Assembly (NCBI RefSeq): GCF_028471905.1
Contig: NZ_CP116902.1
Span: 308,501-372,500 of the forward strand
From: Aneurinibacillus uraniidurans
Lineage (GTDB): Bacteria > Bacillota > Bacilli > Aneurinibacillales > Aneurinibacillaceae
Length of the DNA stretch: 64,000 nt
Direction of reading: 5' to 3'
Shown piece by piece: positions 17,669 to 26,213 of the stretch; the stretch's first letter is position 1, and the number at the start of each line of letters is the position of its first letter. Position numbers and translations under genes: made by a program. The notes below the pieces were generated by a model. It did no database searches and was not told the origin of the DNA. It was given only the letters and a program-made list of their open reading frames with translations.

Positions 17669-18157
17669 ATGGAACGTGTAGTCACACTTGAAAATGTCGA
17701 GATCAGTGACATTCATGATCGCCCGGAGTTAATTACTTCTTTGTTGTATAAGAAGCTTTTACAAAAAATAGATGAAGCTATTGTTTGTATTCCTAAAAAA
17801 GATTTTGCTAAGGCTAACAGTGCCCTGCAGTTAAGCTGCGACATAATAGAACGCCTTGGTGCTGGCATCAAGTATGAAGCAGGAACGCTTGCTGACCATT
17901 TGGAAATGCTATATCAATATTGCTTCGATCGTGTTGTAAAAGCTAATTTTACAAAAGATATTTCTATTTTGCAGGAAGTAAAAGACATGATCAATCAGTT
18001 GGATGAAGCCTGGACGACTGCAATGGAGCAGGAGAAAGACAATCCTCAAGCAGGGGCTGTCCAACTTAAGAAACCAGCTGCGCTTAATCCTTATTTGAAA
18101 AAGGAAATCGAGCAGGAAGTATTTGAAAGAGCACAGGAAAATCCAAAAAGTTTGTAA
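17669..18157 (+). CDS. FliS-like protein upstream of flagellin
   Basis: The frame could begin at ATG 17591, but a sigma-D promoter covers that codon. ATG 17669 (MERVVTLENVEI) is the next in-frame start, giving 162 residues. LITSLLYKKLLQKIDEAIVCI, a helix near SALQLSCDIIERLG and the segment MLYQYCFDRVVKANFTKDISILQEVKDMINQLDEAW follow the FliS four-helix pattern. The N-terminal anchor seen in true FliS (SPGSLTLMLY) is altered, and about 40 residues are added at the C-terminus. It lies 25 bases before flagellin in one transcript, so a dedicated flagellin chaperone or regulator is likely. Canonical fliS is also present at 9531. Confidence 0.72.
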   Translation: MERVVTLENVEISDIHDRPELITSLLYKKLLQKIDEAIVCIPKKDFAKANSALQLSCDIIERLGAGIKYEAGTLADHLEMLYQYCFDRVVKANFTKDISILQEVKDMINQLDEAWTTAMEQEKDNPQAGAVQLKKPAALNPYLKKEIEQEVFERAQENPKSL

Positions 18158-18182
18158 AAACCATAATTAGGGGGAAAATAGC

Positions 18183-19034
18183 ATGAGAATCAATCATAAT
18201 CTACCAGCATTAAACTCGTATCGTAATCTTACGCAAAACCAGCAGGGCATGGGTAAAGTTCTAGAGAAGCTTTCTTCTGGATATCGTATCAACCGTGCGT
18301 CTGACGATGCGGCAGGGCTTGCTATTTCTGAAAAAATGCGCGGACAAATTCGTGGTCTTGAGCAAGGTCAGCGCAATACACAGGATGGAATTTCACTGAT
18401 TCAAACAGCAGAAGGTGCGCTTCAGGAAGTTCATTCTATGCTGCAGCGTATGCGTGAGCTGGCTGTACAGGCAGCGAATGATACGTATAATACGGATGAT
18501 AAAAATGCATCTCAGCAAGAAGTAGCCCAACTGACAGAACAAATTAAAAATATTGCGGAAACAACGGAGTTTAATGGTATTCCATTGATTGGTGAGGGGG
18601 CTAAAACGTTAGAAGATGTGCAAATTCAGTACGGTCCTAATGAAGGAGATAGTTTGTTATTAGAATTGACAGCTAAACCAACTTCTGCGGGATCAACAAA
18701 AGTTGATCCGACATCTTTAAAAATTGACAGTGTCAAAATTGATACTACTGCTGATGCATCAAAGGCTATCACAACCTTCCAAGATGCAATTAAACAGGTG
18801 TCGGAGATTCGTTCTTATCTGGGTGCGATTCAGAACCGACTGGAACATGCGGTTAATAACCTTTCTAACTACACAGAGAACCTGACAGCAGCAGAATCTC
18901 GTATTCGCGATGCTGATATGGCGAAAGAAATGACAGAATATACTCGTTTCAACATCATCAATCAGTCTGCTACTGCGATGCTGGCTCAGGCGAATCAGCT
19001 TCCACAAGGTGTGCTTCAATTGTTAAAAGGATAG
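18183..19034 (+). CDS. hag: Flagellin
   Basis: The 283-residue filament protein has the conserved N-terminal D0/D1 region (RINHNLPALNSYRNL, LEKLSSGYRINRASDDAAGLAISEKMRGQIRGL, MLQRMRELAVQAANDTY). The C-terminal D1/D0 region includes AESRIRDADMAKEMTEYTRF, NIINQSATAMLAQANQLPQGVLQLL. The variable centre is only about 60 residues, so the exposed D2/D3 domains are almost missing, as in the short Bacillus flagellins. AGGGGG lies about 10 bases before the ATG. It is transcribed with the FliS-like gene from a sigma-D promoter and ends at a strong terminator. Downstream genes for a glycosyltransferase and a lysine methylase suggest heavy modification. Confidence 0.97.
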   Translation: MRINHNLPALNSYRNLTQNQQGMGKVLEKLSSGYRINRASDDAAGLAISEKMRGQIRGLEQGQRNTQDGISLIQTAEGALQEVHSMLQRMRELAVQAANDTYNTDDKNASQQEVAQLTEQIKNIAETTEFNGIPLIGEGAKTLEDVQIQYGPNEGDSLLLELTAKPTSAGSTKVDPTSLKIDSVKIDTTADASKAITTFQDAIKQVSEIRSYLGAIQNRLEHAVNNLSNYTENLTAAESRIRDADMAKEMTEYTRFNIINQSATAMLAQANQLPQGVLQLLKG

Positions 19035-19047
19035 TAAAGAATTCTAT

Positions 19048-19084
19048 AAAGCCTCAAGCATAATCAACGCTTGAGGCTTTTGTG
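19048..19084 (+). terminator. Flagellin terminator
   Basis: A perfect 12-bp stem (19048-19059 with 19069-19080) with a 9-base loop is followed by a short T run. A degenerate relative of it follows the truncated flagellin at 23921-23957. Confidence 0.88.
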
Positions 19085-19366
19085 TATCAATGTAAGTAAG
19101 GTATTTGAAATCAAAATAATAAACATGAGAAAGTGCTTGAGATTATTTGACGACAAGTATCCATAATTGAAAAATCTAAGTTTTCTGGATTGGGGCGATA
19201 GCTTCAATAAAAACGGTTAAAATATTCATCGTTCTCCTACGTCAGACGGATTGAAAAAAGTACGGCGCATAAAGAAGAAAACGTGTGAAATTGTCATGTC
19301 CTGAGCAGTTACCAGACCTGATCTTAGGCGATACAATTAAGATAAGGGAAAAGAGAGGGGATTTTA
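19085..19366. other. Intergenic stretch without a recognisable gene
   Basis: I see no convincing coding region here. A stretch around 19230-19300 reads as a short basic peptide with stops and could be a decayed gene, but I cannot name it. The ribosome site AGAGAGGGG for the glycosyltransferase lies at the right end. Confidence 0.5.
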
Positions 19367-21571
19367 ATGAGGATAGCTATAGGTGTAACTTTTGGTCTAG
19401 AGATAGAAAAAAGAATGGAAAGTGTATTAGGCTTATTTGAAGAAGATGGATTTACAGTAGAAGTATTTCCTATCGAGTCAAATAACATTAATATAACTTC
19501 ACTTCCGCTTATTGTTAATCTAATAAAAGAGAAGTATGGGACAAATTTAGAAGAGGTCATCGTTGTTTCAAATGTAGAAGAGTTAATTTTTAGTTGGTAT
19601 CGTTGCTATAATTATATAGTAGATCATTTTGTATATATTCCATCTGCTTATACATATAAAGGAGAATATAACGAAGAAGTTAGAGGAATTATTGATGTAC
19701 TTATAAGTTTTATAGGAGCTGAAAGTGAAAATTTACAAGGAAGAATATATATTGATTTATCACCAGATACATATAATCTAGTAGTTGGAAAGTTTTTGGG
19801 AAATTATTCGTTTAGTTATTTTGAGCTTTTAAATGAATTTAAAAATAGAAACAAGTTAGTTAAAAAAATTTCACATAAAAAATATTTGTATAAGGAGCTT
19901 GAATTTAGTCTTGAAGATATATCAGATGGATCTTCTTCAATTGTAAAACTTACGCCAGAAAATATAGATATACAAAAACTCTTAAAACAATTAGAGTTAT
20001 GTCCGAATTTTATTCCGTATGTAGTTTTTGATTTGTTTTATAGTAGGAGTTTTATTCCTAAAGCCGAACAGTTATTTTTATATATAATGAGAAACATTCG
20101 TAAAGCAAAACAAGAGCTTATTAATGAGGCTTGTGAAGTGATTATTTCTATTATGAAACTCAGTACTTTTTCTTTCAGTGAACAATTATATATAATTTCT
20201 TTGCTTGTTGAAATGCAACCAAAATATCCAGGTATCATTAAAATGTTTATAAGTTTGTTATTGGAAGACCAAAGACATATTAGGTATCATCATAATGTTT
20301 TAGTACAGACTGGGGGGTATATTGCTTATGCTGGTGCGCTAAAATATGATGGATATGAAGCAGATAAACGAAAAATACTTGAAAGTATTGGCGATTATCT
20401 TATTGATAATTATGAGATTCAAATGAACATACCACAGGAAAGAAACAAGAACATCGTAATTCTGACTGATCAACTTCTATCACTGCTACATTCACCAACA
20501 AAAATTACGTTAGAATATGCGATTTTTATAAAGAAATTATATCCAGACTATAGAATTGTAATTTTTGCTGAAGATAATTATATAGATATTGGAGTAAAAG
20601 AATCTATTGTTGGAGGGTACGGTGCGGTTTCATCTTATAGGTGCAGGGAAGAGCATGCAGCTTTTTTGGAAGGAACGGATATTGAGATTGTATATGCTAA
20701 TGATAATGAAGAATTTTTAATAAGAGGTAAGAAAAATATAGAAAAGATCCAAATTTTAAATCCACATTTTATTTTTACAAATGCAGAAATTTCTATAGTG
20801 CAACAGGTGTTGTTCAAAATGTATCCAGTAGTGTATCTTTCATTTGGGTCGGTAGTTCCAGGGGGGCCGGCAGATGTGTACATGTTTAAAGATAAGAGAG
20901 AAGCCGTTGCTTTAAATGAAAAATTGAATACCATCCCCGAAAAGCAAATTCAACAGTATACATGTGCATTTAATATGCCGGATTCACAGAAAATTATAAG
21001 GCGTGAAGATTATGGATTTTTAGAAAGTGATTTTGTTTTGGTAACAGTAGGGAACCGTTTAAACGGGGAGATGGATGAAGGGTTTATTAATATGGTATTT
21101 AACTTTCTTCGTCAGCATTCAGACGCTAAATGGTTGATAGTAGGCCCTCAAAAGATTCCGTATATTCATGAAGTATGGAAAGAAGATGAAAAGCAGGTTG
21201 TTTTTGTGGATTATGAAAAAGATTTAGTAGCATTATACGGTATATGTGATGCTTTCCTTAATCCGATTCGACATGGAGGAGGGTATAGTGTTGTGGCTGC
21301 TATGGCAGCAGGACTTCCGATAATCATTTCCTCCATGCCATCAGATGGACTTGTGTTTGTTGGTGAAAAACATGGGTGTGGGCTAGAATATGAAGATTTT
21401 TATCAAGAGATGGAAAAATTATATCAAAATAAGATGTACAGAAAGCAGAAGGGAGAAATGATGAAGGAAAGACTTTCTAAGTTTAGTTATGAGCAGTTAG
21501 AAAAAGAATTTCGTCAGTATTTTATTATGGCAGAGGAGGAATATCAAAAAAGAGTGGTGTTGCTAACATGA
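19367..21571 (+). CDS. Large GT-B glycosyltransferase next to flagellin
   Basis: The 734-residue AT-rich gene encodes an unrecognised, largely helical N-terminal half (1-360) and a C-terminal GT-B type domain. Visible glycosyltransferase features are VTVGNRLNGEMDEGFINMV, WLIVGPQKIPYI, VVFVDYEKDLVALYGICDAFLNP and RHGGGYSVVAAMAAGLPIIIS. The last is the nucleotide-sugar loop of GT4/GT41-like enzymes. The arrangement, helical front part plus GT-B domain, recalls enzymes that glycosylate proteins directly. Its position right after flagellin suggests flagellin is the acceptor, which is inference. Codon use is much more AT-rich than in the flagellar operon before it, a sign of transfer. Confidence 0.75.
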   Translation: MRIAIGVTFGLEIEKRMESVLGLFEEDGFTVEVFPIESNNINITSLPLIVNLIKEKYGTNLEEVIVVSNVEELIFSWYRCYNYIVDHFVYIPSAYTYKGEYNEEVRGIIDVLISFIGAESENLQGRIYIDLSPDTYNLVVGKFLGNYSFSYFELLNEFKNRNKLVKKISHKKYLYKELEFSLEDISDGSSSIVKLTPENIDIQKLLKQLELCPNFIPYVVFDLFYSRSFIPKAEQLFLYIMRNIRKAKQELINEACEVIISIMKLSTFSFSEQLYIISLLVEMQPKYPGIIKMFISLLLEDQRHIRYHHNVLVQTGGYIAYAGALKYDGYEADKRKILESIGDYLIDNYEIQMNIPQERNKNIVILTDQLLSLLHSPTKITLEYAIFIKKLYPDYRIVIFAEDNYIDIGVKESIVGGYGAVSSYRCREEHAAFLEGTDIEIVYANDNEEFLIRGKKNIEKIQILNPHFIFTNAEISIVQQVLFKMYPVVYLSFGSVVPGGPADVYMFKDKREAVALNEKLNTIPEKQIQQYTCAFNMPDSQKIIRREDYGFLESDFVLVTVGNRLNGEMDEGFINMVFNFLRQHSDAKWLIVGPQKIPYIHEVWKEDEKQVVFVDYEKDLVALYGICDAFLNPIRHGGGYSVVAAMAAGLPIIISSMPSDGLVFVGEKHGCGLEYEDFYQEMEKLYQNKMYRKQKGEMMKERLSKFSYEQLEKEFRQYFIMAEEEYQKRVVLLT

Positions 21572-21661
21572 TTCATGTAACCAAAAGCTATCGTAACAGG
21601 CTGAACAGTTACCCAATATTAAAGCCATAAATTCAAAAACGATTTTGAAAGGAAGACTTAA

Positions 21662-22357
21662 ATGACAAAATCATGGAGAGGACTGCCTATCGTTATTTTG
21701 GGGATTGGTGGTTTTGCTAAAGAAGTAAGGTGGTTAATACATGATATAAATTTAGCATCTAACACACCTGTTTTTGACTTAATTGGATATATATCCCATA
21801 GTGATGAAGACATTGGTATTGATATAGAAGGTGTGAAAGTAGTAGCATCTAATAACAATTTTAAAGGTTTTAGTGAACAGTTTGGAGTATTAGGAGTTAC
21901 TATCGCTTTGGGAAATCCTAAATGGAAAGAAGCTATTGAAACGGAAATTTTAGAGGGATGTGCAAATCTTGTATATCCTAATCTTATTCACCCTAAAGCG
22001 AACATACTTGCATCAAATTTAAATGATTTTGGTGTAGGTAGTATTATATGCGCTGGAGTAAGCATAACTACCAATGTTAAATTTGGTAGGTTTGTGATTG
22101 CTAATATTAATTGTACAATAGGCCATGATACGGTAATTGGGGATTATTGTACGATAAATCCTTTGGCAGCTGTTTCAGGTAATATAAATATAGAGAAGTT
22201 ATCCTTAATAGGAGCAGGGGCTTCGATTATAGAGAAAACTACTATTAGTGAAAATAGTATTGTGGGGCTTGGGGCTATTATAGTTAAAGATATAGAAAAA
22301 AATAGTGTAATGATTTGTAAGGCAGCTCACAAACTAGAAAAGAAATTAGAGAATTAG
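21662..22357 (+). CDS. NeuD-family sugar O/N-acyltransferase
   Basis: The 231-residue protein has the N-terminal Rossmann-like PglD/NeuD domain (IVILGIGGFAKEVRWLIHDI) followed by a left-handed beta-helix. The hexapeptide repeats run over about residues 105-215 (VGSIICAGVSITTNV, GRFVIANINCTIGHDTVIGDYCTINPLAAVSGNI, LIGAGASI). GHDTVIGDYC contains the catalytic His. Such enzymes acetylate 4-amino sugars (PglD) or sialic acid (NeuD). With a DegT aminotransferase directly downstream, a 4-amino-4,6-dideoxy sugar that is then acetylated is the simplest reading. AT-rich codon use matches its neighbours. Confidence 0.85.
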   Translation: MTKSWRGLPIVILGIGGFAKEVRWLIHDINLASNTPVFDLIGYISHSDEDIGIDIEGVKVVASNNNFKGFSEQFGVLGVTIALGNPKWKEAIETEILEGCANLVYPNLIHPKANILASNLNDFGVGSIICAGVSITTNVKFGRFVIANINCTIGHDTVIGDYCTINPLAAVSGNINIEKLSLIGAGASIIEKTTISENSIVGLGAIIVKDIEKNSVMICKAAHKLEKKLEN

Positions 22358-22398
22358 GAGATCCTCTAATTCCCTAATTCGCAAAGGATTGATATATT

Positions 22399-23517
22399 GT
22401 GGAGTGTTTCGAAAAACCAATAATGGTTACAAAATCTTTTTTACCCCCCATGGAGGAATATACTGAAAAAATAGGAGAAATATGGGCGAGTGCTTGGTTA
22501 ACCAACAATGGGAAATTTCACAATGAATTTGAAAAAGGCTTAAAAAAACGTCTGGGTGTTAATGAGGCTTCTTTATTTGTTAATGGACATTTAGCTTTAG
22601 AGACAGCCATTAAAACTTTGAAGATAAAAGGGGAGATTATTACAACTCCCTTTACATTTGCATCAACTACACATGCTATTATTAATCGCGGATTAGAGCC
22701 TGTATTTTGTGATATAGAGGAAGGGACGTTTAATATTGACCCAGAAAAAATAGAGAATCTTATTACAGAGAAAACAAGTGCGATTTTACCTGTTCATGTT
22801 TTTGGGAATCCTTGTAACGTTAAAAAGATCCAGGAGATCGCAAAAAGGTATAATCTTAAAGTTATATATGATGCTGCTCATGCTTTTGGTGTAAAAGTAA
22901 ATGATGTTGGCATTGGAAAATTTGGGGATATCTCTATGTTTAGTATGCATGCAACCAAAGTATTTCATTCAATCGAAGGAGGGGTTTTAACTTACAGTAA
23001 TGATAAATATAAGAGTGAAATCGAACTCCTGAAGAACTTTGGTATAAGCGGCCCTGAAAGTGTAGAATTAACAGGTATTAATGCAAAAATGAACGAGTTT
23101 CAAGCTGCAATGGGAATAGTGAATTTAAACTATATTGATGAACAGATTGACAAAAGAAAATTAATAACTAATAAATATAGAAGTTTGCTAAGTAAGATAA
23201 AAGGAATTAAATATTTAGAGGATATGGAAGGAGTTCAGCATAACTATTCGTATTTTCCGGTCCTTATTGATAAAGAAGAGTATGGTTTAGATAGAGATGA
23301 GCTTCATGAAAAATTAAAGGAATACAACGTTTTTACAAGGAAATATTTTTATCCTCTTTGTACAGATTTTAAATGCTATCGTAATTATAATGATCTATAT
23401 AAATTACCAGTTGCTCGATATGTTGCGGATAGAGTTTTGACGTTACCTATTTACTCTGATTTAGAATTAAAAGATGTAGAGCATATATGTGAGATTATTA
23501 TGTGTGCAAAGGTATGA
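22399..23517 (+). CDS. DegT/DnrJ/EryC1/StrS sugar aminotransferase
   Basis: The 372-residue PLP enzyme has KPIMVTKSFLPPMEEY at the start, LTNNGKFHNEFE, and NGHLALETAIKTL. TTPFTFASTTHAI, VIYDAAHAFG (PLP-binding Asp158) and SMHATKVFHSIEGG follow, the last carrying the PLP Lys at about residue 187. This matches the VioA/DesI-like group that aminates a dTDP-4-keto-6-deoxyhexose. The conserved KPIxVTKxFLPP start supports GTG 22399 over ATG 22423. Genes for making the dTDP-keto sugar are not in the window. With the NeuD-like acyltransferase it forms an amino-sugar pair probably used on flagellin. Confidence 0.85.
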   Translation: MECFEKPIMVTKSFLPPMEEYTEKIGEIWASAWLTNNGKFHNEFEKGLKKRLGVNEASLFVNGHLALETAIKTLKIKGEIITTPFTFASTTHAIINRGLEPVFCDIEEGTFNIDPEKIENLITEKTSAILPVHVFGNPCNVKKIQEIAKRYNLKVIYDAAHAFGVKVNDVGIGKFGDISMFSMHATKVFHSIEGGVLTYSNDKYKSEIELLKNFGISGPESVELTGINAKMNEFQAAMGIVNLNYIDEQIDKRKLITNKYRSLLSKIKGIKYLEDMEGVQHNYSYFPVLIDKEEYGLDRDELHEKLKEYNVFTRKYFYPLCTDFKCYRNYNDLYKLPVARYVADRVLTLPIYSDLELKDVEHICEIIMCAKV

Positions 23518-23554
23518 TAACTCACATTCCGCACCCCCTAGCTCTCTGAAAATG

Positions 23555-23692
23555 GGCGGAACGTCAAGATTTAGACAAGTTAATACGAGAAGGAATACAA
23601 GCGTCCTAGTTCAATGATGATGCCATCGGCCGTCACATAGATCGAATCGAAGAAGCCGATGTCCATAAAGTAGTCTCAGAATGGCTCTAATA
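23555..23692 (+). pseudogene. Transposase remnant, possibly IS1634-like
   Basis: A short frame reads ERQDLDKLIREGIQAS, a stop, then FNDDAIGRHIDRIEEADV and KVVSEWL before two stops. The phrase NDDAIGRxxDRIxEA resembles the N-terminal DUF4277 part of IS1634-family transposases. Only about 45 codons survive and no terminal repeats are visible. The family call is tentative. Confidence 0.45.
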
Positions 23693-23694
23693 AA

Positions 23695-23904
23695 GGCGAT
23701 AACCTCACGTTAAACTTAATATCGCAGCCTACTCCACCAGGGAATACAAAAGCTGACCCTATATCTTTAAAAATTGCTACTGCTGATATGGCACAAGAAA
23801 TAACAGAGTATACTCGTTTTCACATTATTAATCAGTCTGCTACTGCGATGCTAGCTCAGGCGAATCAGCTTCTACAAGGTGTACTACAGTTATTGAAAGG
23901 ATAA
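23695..23904 (+). pseudogene. Truncated second flagellin, C-terminal remnant
   Basis: Seventy codons in one frame match the flagellin at 18183-19034. The first part, GDNLTLNLISQPTPPGNTKADPISLKI, corresponds to its central region. After an internal deletion it jumps to ADMAQEITEYTRF, then INQSATAMLAQANQL and LQGVLQLLKG with stop. The whole N-terminal D0/D1 domain is missing. The left border touches the transposase remnant, and the right side keeps a decayed copy of the flagellin terminator. It cannot make a filament protein by itself, but it could serve as a donor for recombination. Confidence 0.88.
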
Positions 23905-23920
23905 CATTTCTGCAAAAATA

Positions 23921-23957
23921 CGAAGCCTTGATTAAGCGTGTAGCTTGTTCGAGGCTT
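23921..23957 (+). terminator. Decayed flagellin-type terminator
   Basis: AAGCCTTGA pairs with TCGAGGCTT (one mismatch) across a 17-base loop and is followed by TTTT. It resembles the terminator behind the intact flagellin and supports a duplicated flagellin unit. Confidence 0.6.
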
Positions 23958-23986
23958 TTCTATATCAATCACAGGAGGAAAGTGAC

Positions 23987-25222
23987 ATGACGAAGACTCA
24001 CATTGGACTACAGCCTCAGTATATGGGTGAATTTTCTTGTATTGGAGCAGAGTGTGAAGATACATGCTGCCAGGCATGGACGATAACAATTGATAAAGAA
24101 ACATATAAGAAGTATAAAAATCTTCCAGAAAGCCCGTTGAAAAAGAAGATTATAAAAAGTATGGGCAGAATTCGTAAGGATGCAAACGATTATAACTATG
24201 CGAAAATGAAATTGGATGATCAGGCCAGATGCCCTTTGATGACGGAGCAGAAGCTATGTGGTATTCAGCTTGAACTGGGGGAGCGTTACTTATCACATAC
24301 TTGTACTGTATATCCAAGGCAAACGAATATGGTAGATGGGAGGATAGAGTTGTCAGCTGCTGTATCCTGTCCGGAAGTTGCTCGTTTAGCCTTGCTGAAT
24401 CCAGCAGGAATAGACTTTGATGAGTTAGAGATTGAAATCGAAGCGAAGACACCCATCTTTTCTATACTAAATACAAAAGCACATGGAAGAGATGAATTAG
24501 CTTTTTACTTTTGGGACTTACGCTTTTTTACTATTAAATTGCTGCAGAATCGTATGTATTCAGTAGCCGATCGACTTGTTCTATTAGGTATTTTCTTCGA
24601 TAAATTAGAAAATATCGTTCAGAATAAAAAGATAAGACAGTTACCGGCCTTGATTCAGGAGTTTGAGGCACGCGTCGAGGCAGGTAAATTTTTGAAAGAT
24701 TTATCACTTTTAAAGATCCCATCCATTGTACAACTTACAATTACTAAAGGAATTGCGAGTATGATGAAAGGAGTTAATAAAAACAATAGACGATATATGG
24801 AATGCCTTCATGAGATGCTGGAGGGACTCGGATATAACGAAGATATAGATGAGGAAGCAAGAGTTCAAAGATACACATCAGCTTACGAAAAATATTATCA
24901 ACCGTTTATGGAACAGCATGATTATATCTATGAAAACTATATGGTTAATTACGTATACAGAAGTATGTTTCCAATGAAGAATACCACTCATCCTTTTGAA
25001 AATTTTATTACGCTTACTGTGCATTTTGCGCTTATCAAGCTTCATCTTGTCGGTATAGCGGCTTTCCATAAAGAACTTACGCCTTCATCAGTGATCCGAG
25101 TTATCCAGATTTTGTCCCGAACAGTGGAGCATAATCATATTTATATTAAGGAAATACATAAGGTGCTAGAATCTCATCAATTTGATAATTTAGCCTATTT
25201 GTCGGTTTTAATAAAAAATTAG
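23987..25222 (+). CDS. fliB: FliB-family flagellin lysine N-methylase
   Basis: The 411-residue protein has the cysteine-rich start of the FliB family: GEFSCIGAECEDTCCQAW (Cys 18, 23, 27, 28) followed by WTITIDKETYKKYKN. Further cysteines lie in ARCPL, LCGIQLELGERYLSHTCTVYPR and SCPEVARL. This Cys pattern suggests a metal or Fe-S site. FliB methylates lysine residues of flagellin in Salmonella. AGGAGG stands 8 bases before ATG 23987; an in-frame start at 23945 would lie inside a terminator. Its position directly behind a flagellin remnant suggests it was acquired or duplicated together with that second flagellin. Confidence 0.88.
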   Translation: MTKTHIGLQPQYMGEFSCIGAECEDTCCQAWTITIDKETYKKYKNLPESPLKKKIIKSMGRIRKDANDYNYAKMKLDDQARCPLMTEQKLCGIQLELGERYLSHTCTVYPRQTNMVDGRIELSAAVSCPEVARLALLNPAGIDFDELEIEIEAKTPIFSILNTKAHGRDELAFYFWDLRFFTIKLLQNRMYSVADRLVLLGIFFDKLENIVQNKKIRQLPALIQEFEARVEAGKFLKDLSLLKIPSIVQLTITKGIASMMKGVNKNNRRYMECLHEMLEGLGYNEDIDEEARVQRYTSAYEKYYQPFMEQHDYIYENYMVNYVYRSMFPMKNTTHPFENFITLTVHFALIKLHLVGIAAFHKELTPSSVIRVIQILSRTVEHNHIYIKEIHKVLESHQFDNLAYLSVLIKN

Positions 25223-25276
25223 GATGGTGCAAACGATAAGCTAGCAGACAAAATTTTTGGGAATGAAGAAATAACT

Positions 25277-25304
25277 TTGCAAACGAATTTTTATTCGTTA
25301 TACT
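25277..25304 (+). promoter_or_regulatory. Sigma-A-type promoter
   Basis: TTGCAA (25277-25282), a 16-base spacer and TATACT (25299-25304) form a good housekeeping promoter for the permease gene. Confidence 0.6.
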
Positions 25305-25323
25305 AAATATGTTATGCACAAAG

Positions 25324-25354
25324 AGGTGCGCTATGGACAAGGTCCGGCGCACCT
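25324..25354 (+). other. Leader hairpin before the permease gene
   Basis: AGGTGCGC (25324-25331) pairs perfectly with GCGCACCT (25347-25354) in the predicted leader, followed by only three T. It may be a weak terminator or a leader structure; the function is unknown. Confidence 0.45.
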
Positions 25355-25404
25355 TTCGTCCCGTTACGGCGCAAGTATGCTATTTCGGAAAGGTTGGTAA
25401 TGAT

Positions 25405-26076
25405 ATGGATTGGGGAGTCGTGTATGAATACCGTGAATTGTTCATTCGTGGTTTCGGATACACTATATTGTTTACATCGGTTGGCGTAGGAGTTGGAACA
25501 ATCCTTGGCCTGCTGCTTGGGCTTGGTCGGTTGTCCAATAATTTTTTGCTTCGTGGGTTTTCGATTGGATACATTACATTGTTCCGTGGTACGCCGTTGT
25601 TCGTGCAAATTTTAATTATCCACTTTGCGGTCATCCCAGATGTTTGGGGGGCCTTGGTAGGAGGAGAACCACCAGGACCGGTGTTCTCCGGGTTTGTTGC
25701 GCTGTCACTAAATGCCGGGGCTTATATTGCTGAGATCTTCCGTGGAGGAATTCAGTCCATTGACAAAGGGCAGATGGAAGCAGCTCGTTCACTTGGAATG
25801 AATCATGGACAAGCGATGCGCTCGGTAATTTTGCCTCAGGCGTTCAAGCGGATGATTCCACCGCTTGGAAATGAATTTATTGCGTTATTAAAGGATTCAT
25901 CTATCCTTTCCATTATCGCAGCACCTGAGTTTGCTTATGCAGGACAAGCGACAGCTAAATCGACATTCGAACGCTGGCCACCTTATTTAACACTTGCTGC
26001 AGGGTATCTAATCCTGACAATTGTGATCGCACGTGTGGTTAGTTATATGGAGAAACGCCTTCGTACAGACAGATAA
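25405..26076 (+). CDS. Orphan polar amino-acid ABC transporter permease
   Basis: The 223-residue membrane protein of the His/Glu/Gln/Arg permease family has about five hydrophobic helices. The EAA loop is GQMEAARSLGMNHGQAMRSVILPQAFKRMIPPLGNEF, the contact for the ATPase. RGTPLFVQILI and SLNAGAYIAEIFRGGIQSI are further family marks. ATG 25405 follows GGAAAGG and fits the family's start; an upstream frame to 25309 covers the promoter and a leader hairpin. No ATPase or binding protein lies beside it, so it must pair with proteins encoded elsewhere, possibly those at 56.6-59.6 kb. Confidence 0.85.
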   Translation: MDWGVVYEYRELFIRGFGYTILFTSVGVGVGTILGLLLGLGRLSNNFLLRGFSIGYITLFRGTPLFVQILIIHFAVIPDVWGALVGGEPPGPVFSGFVALSLNAGAYIAEIFRGGIQSIDKGQMEAARSLGMNHGQAMRSVILPQAFKRMIPPLGNEFIALLKDSSILSIIAAPEFAYAGQATAKSTFERWPPYLTLAAGYLILTIVIARVVSYMEKRLRTDR

Positions 26077-26127
26077 ACCTGCGTAAAAACTTGTCGAATC
26101 AGGGCTTGTTTCGTCGACTAAATTCAT

Positions 26128-26157
26128 TTGACGCTGTATATTCCTAGGTGGTATATT
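26128..26157 (+). promoter_or_regulatory. Promoter of the cold-shock gene
   Basis: TTGACG (26128-26133), an 18-base spacer and TATATT (26152-26157) with an extended TGG before the -10 make a strong sigma-A promoter. It leaves an untranslated leader of about 50 bases. Confidence 0.7.
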
Positions 26158-26213
26158 CAAGATGTGGGGACCCACTCGTTCCCATATTTTATCGACGGAA
26201 AGGGATGTATCTG

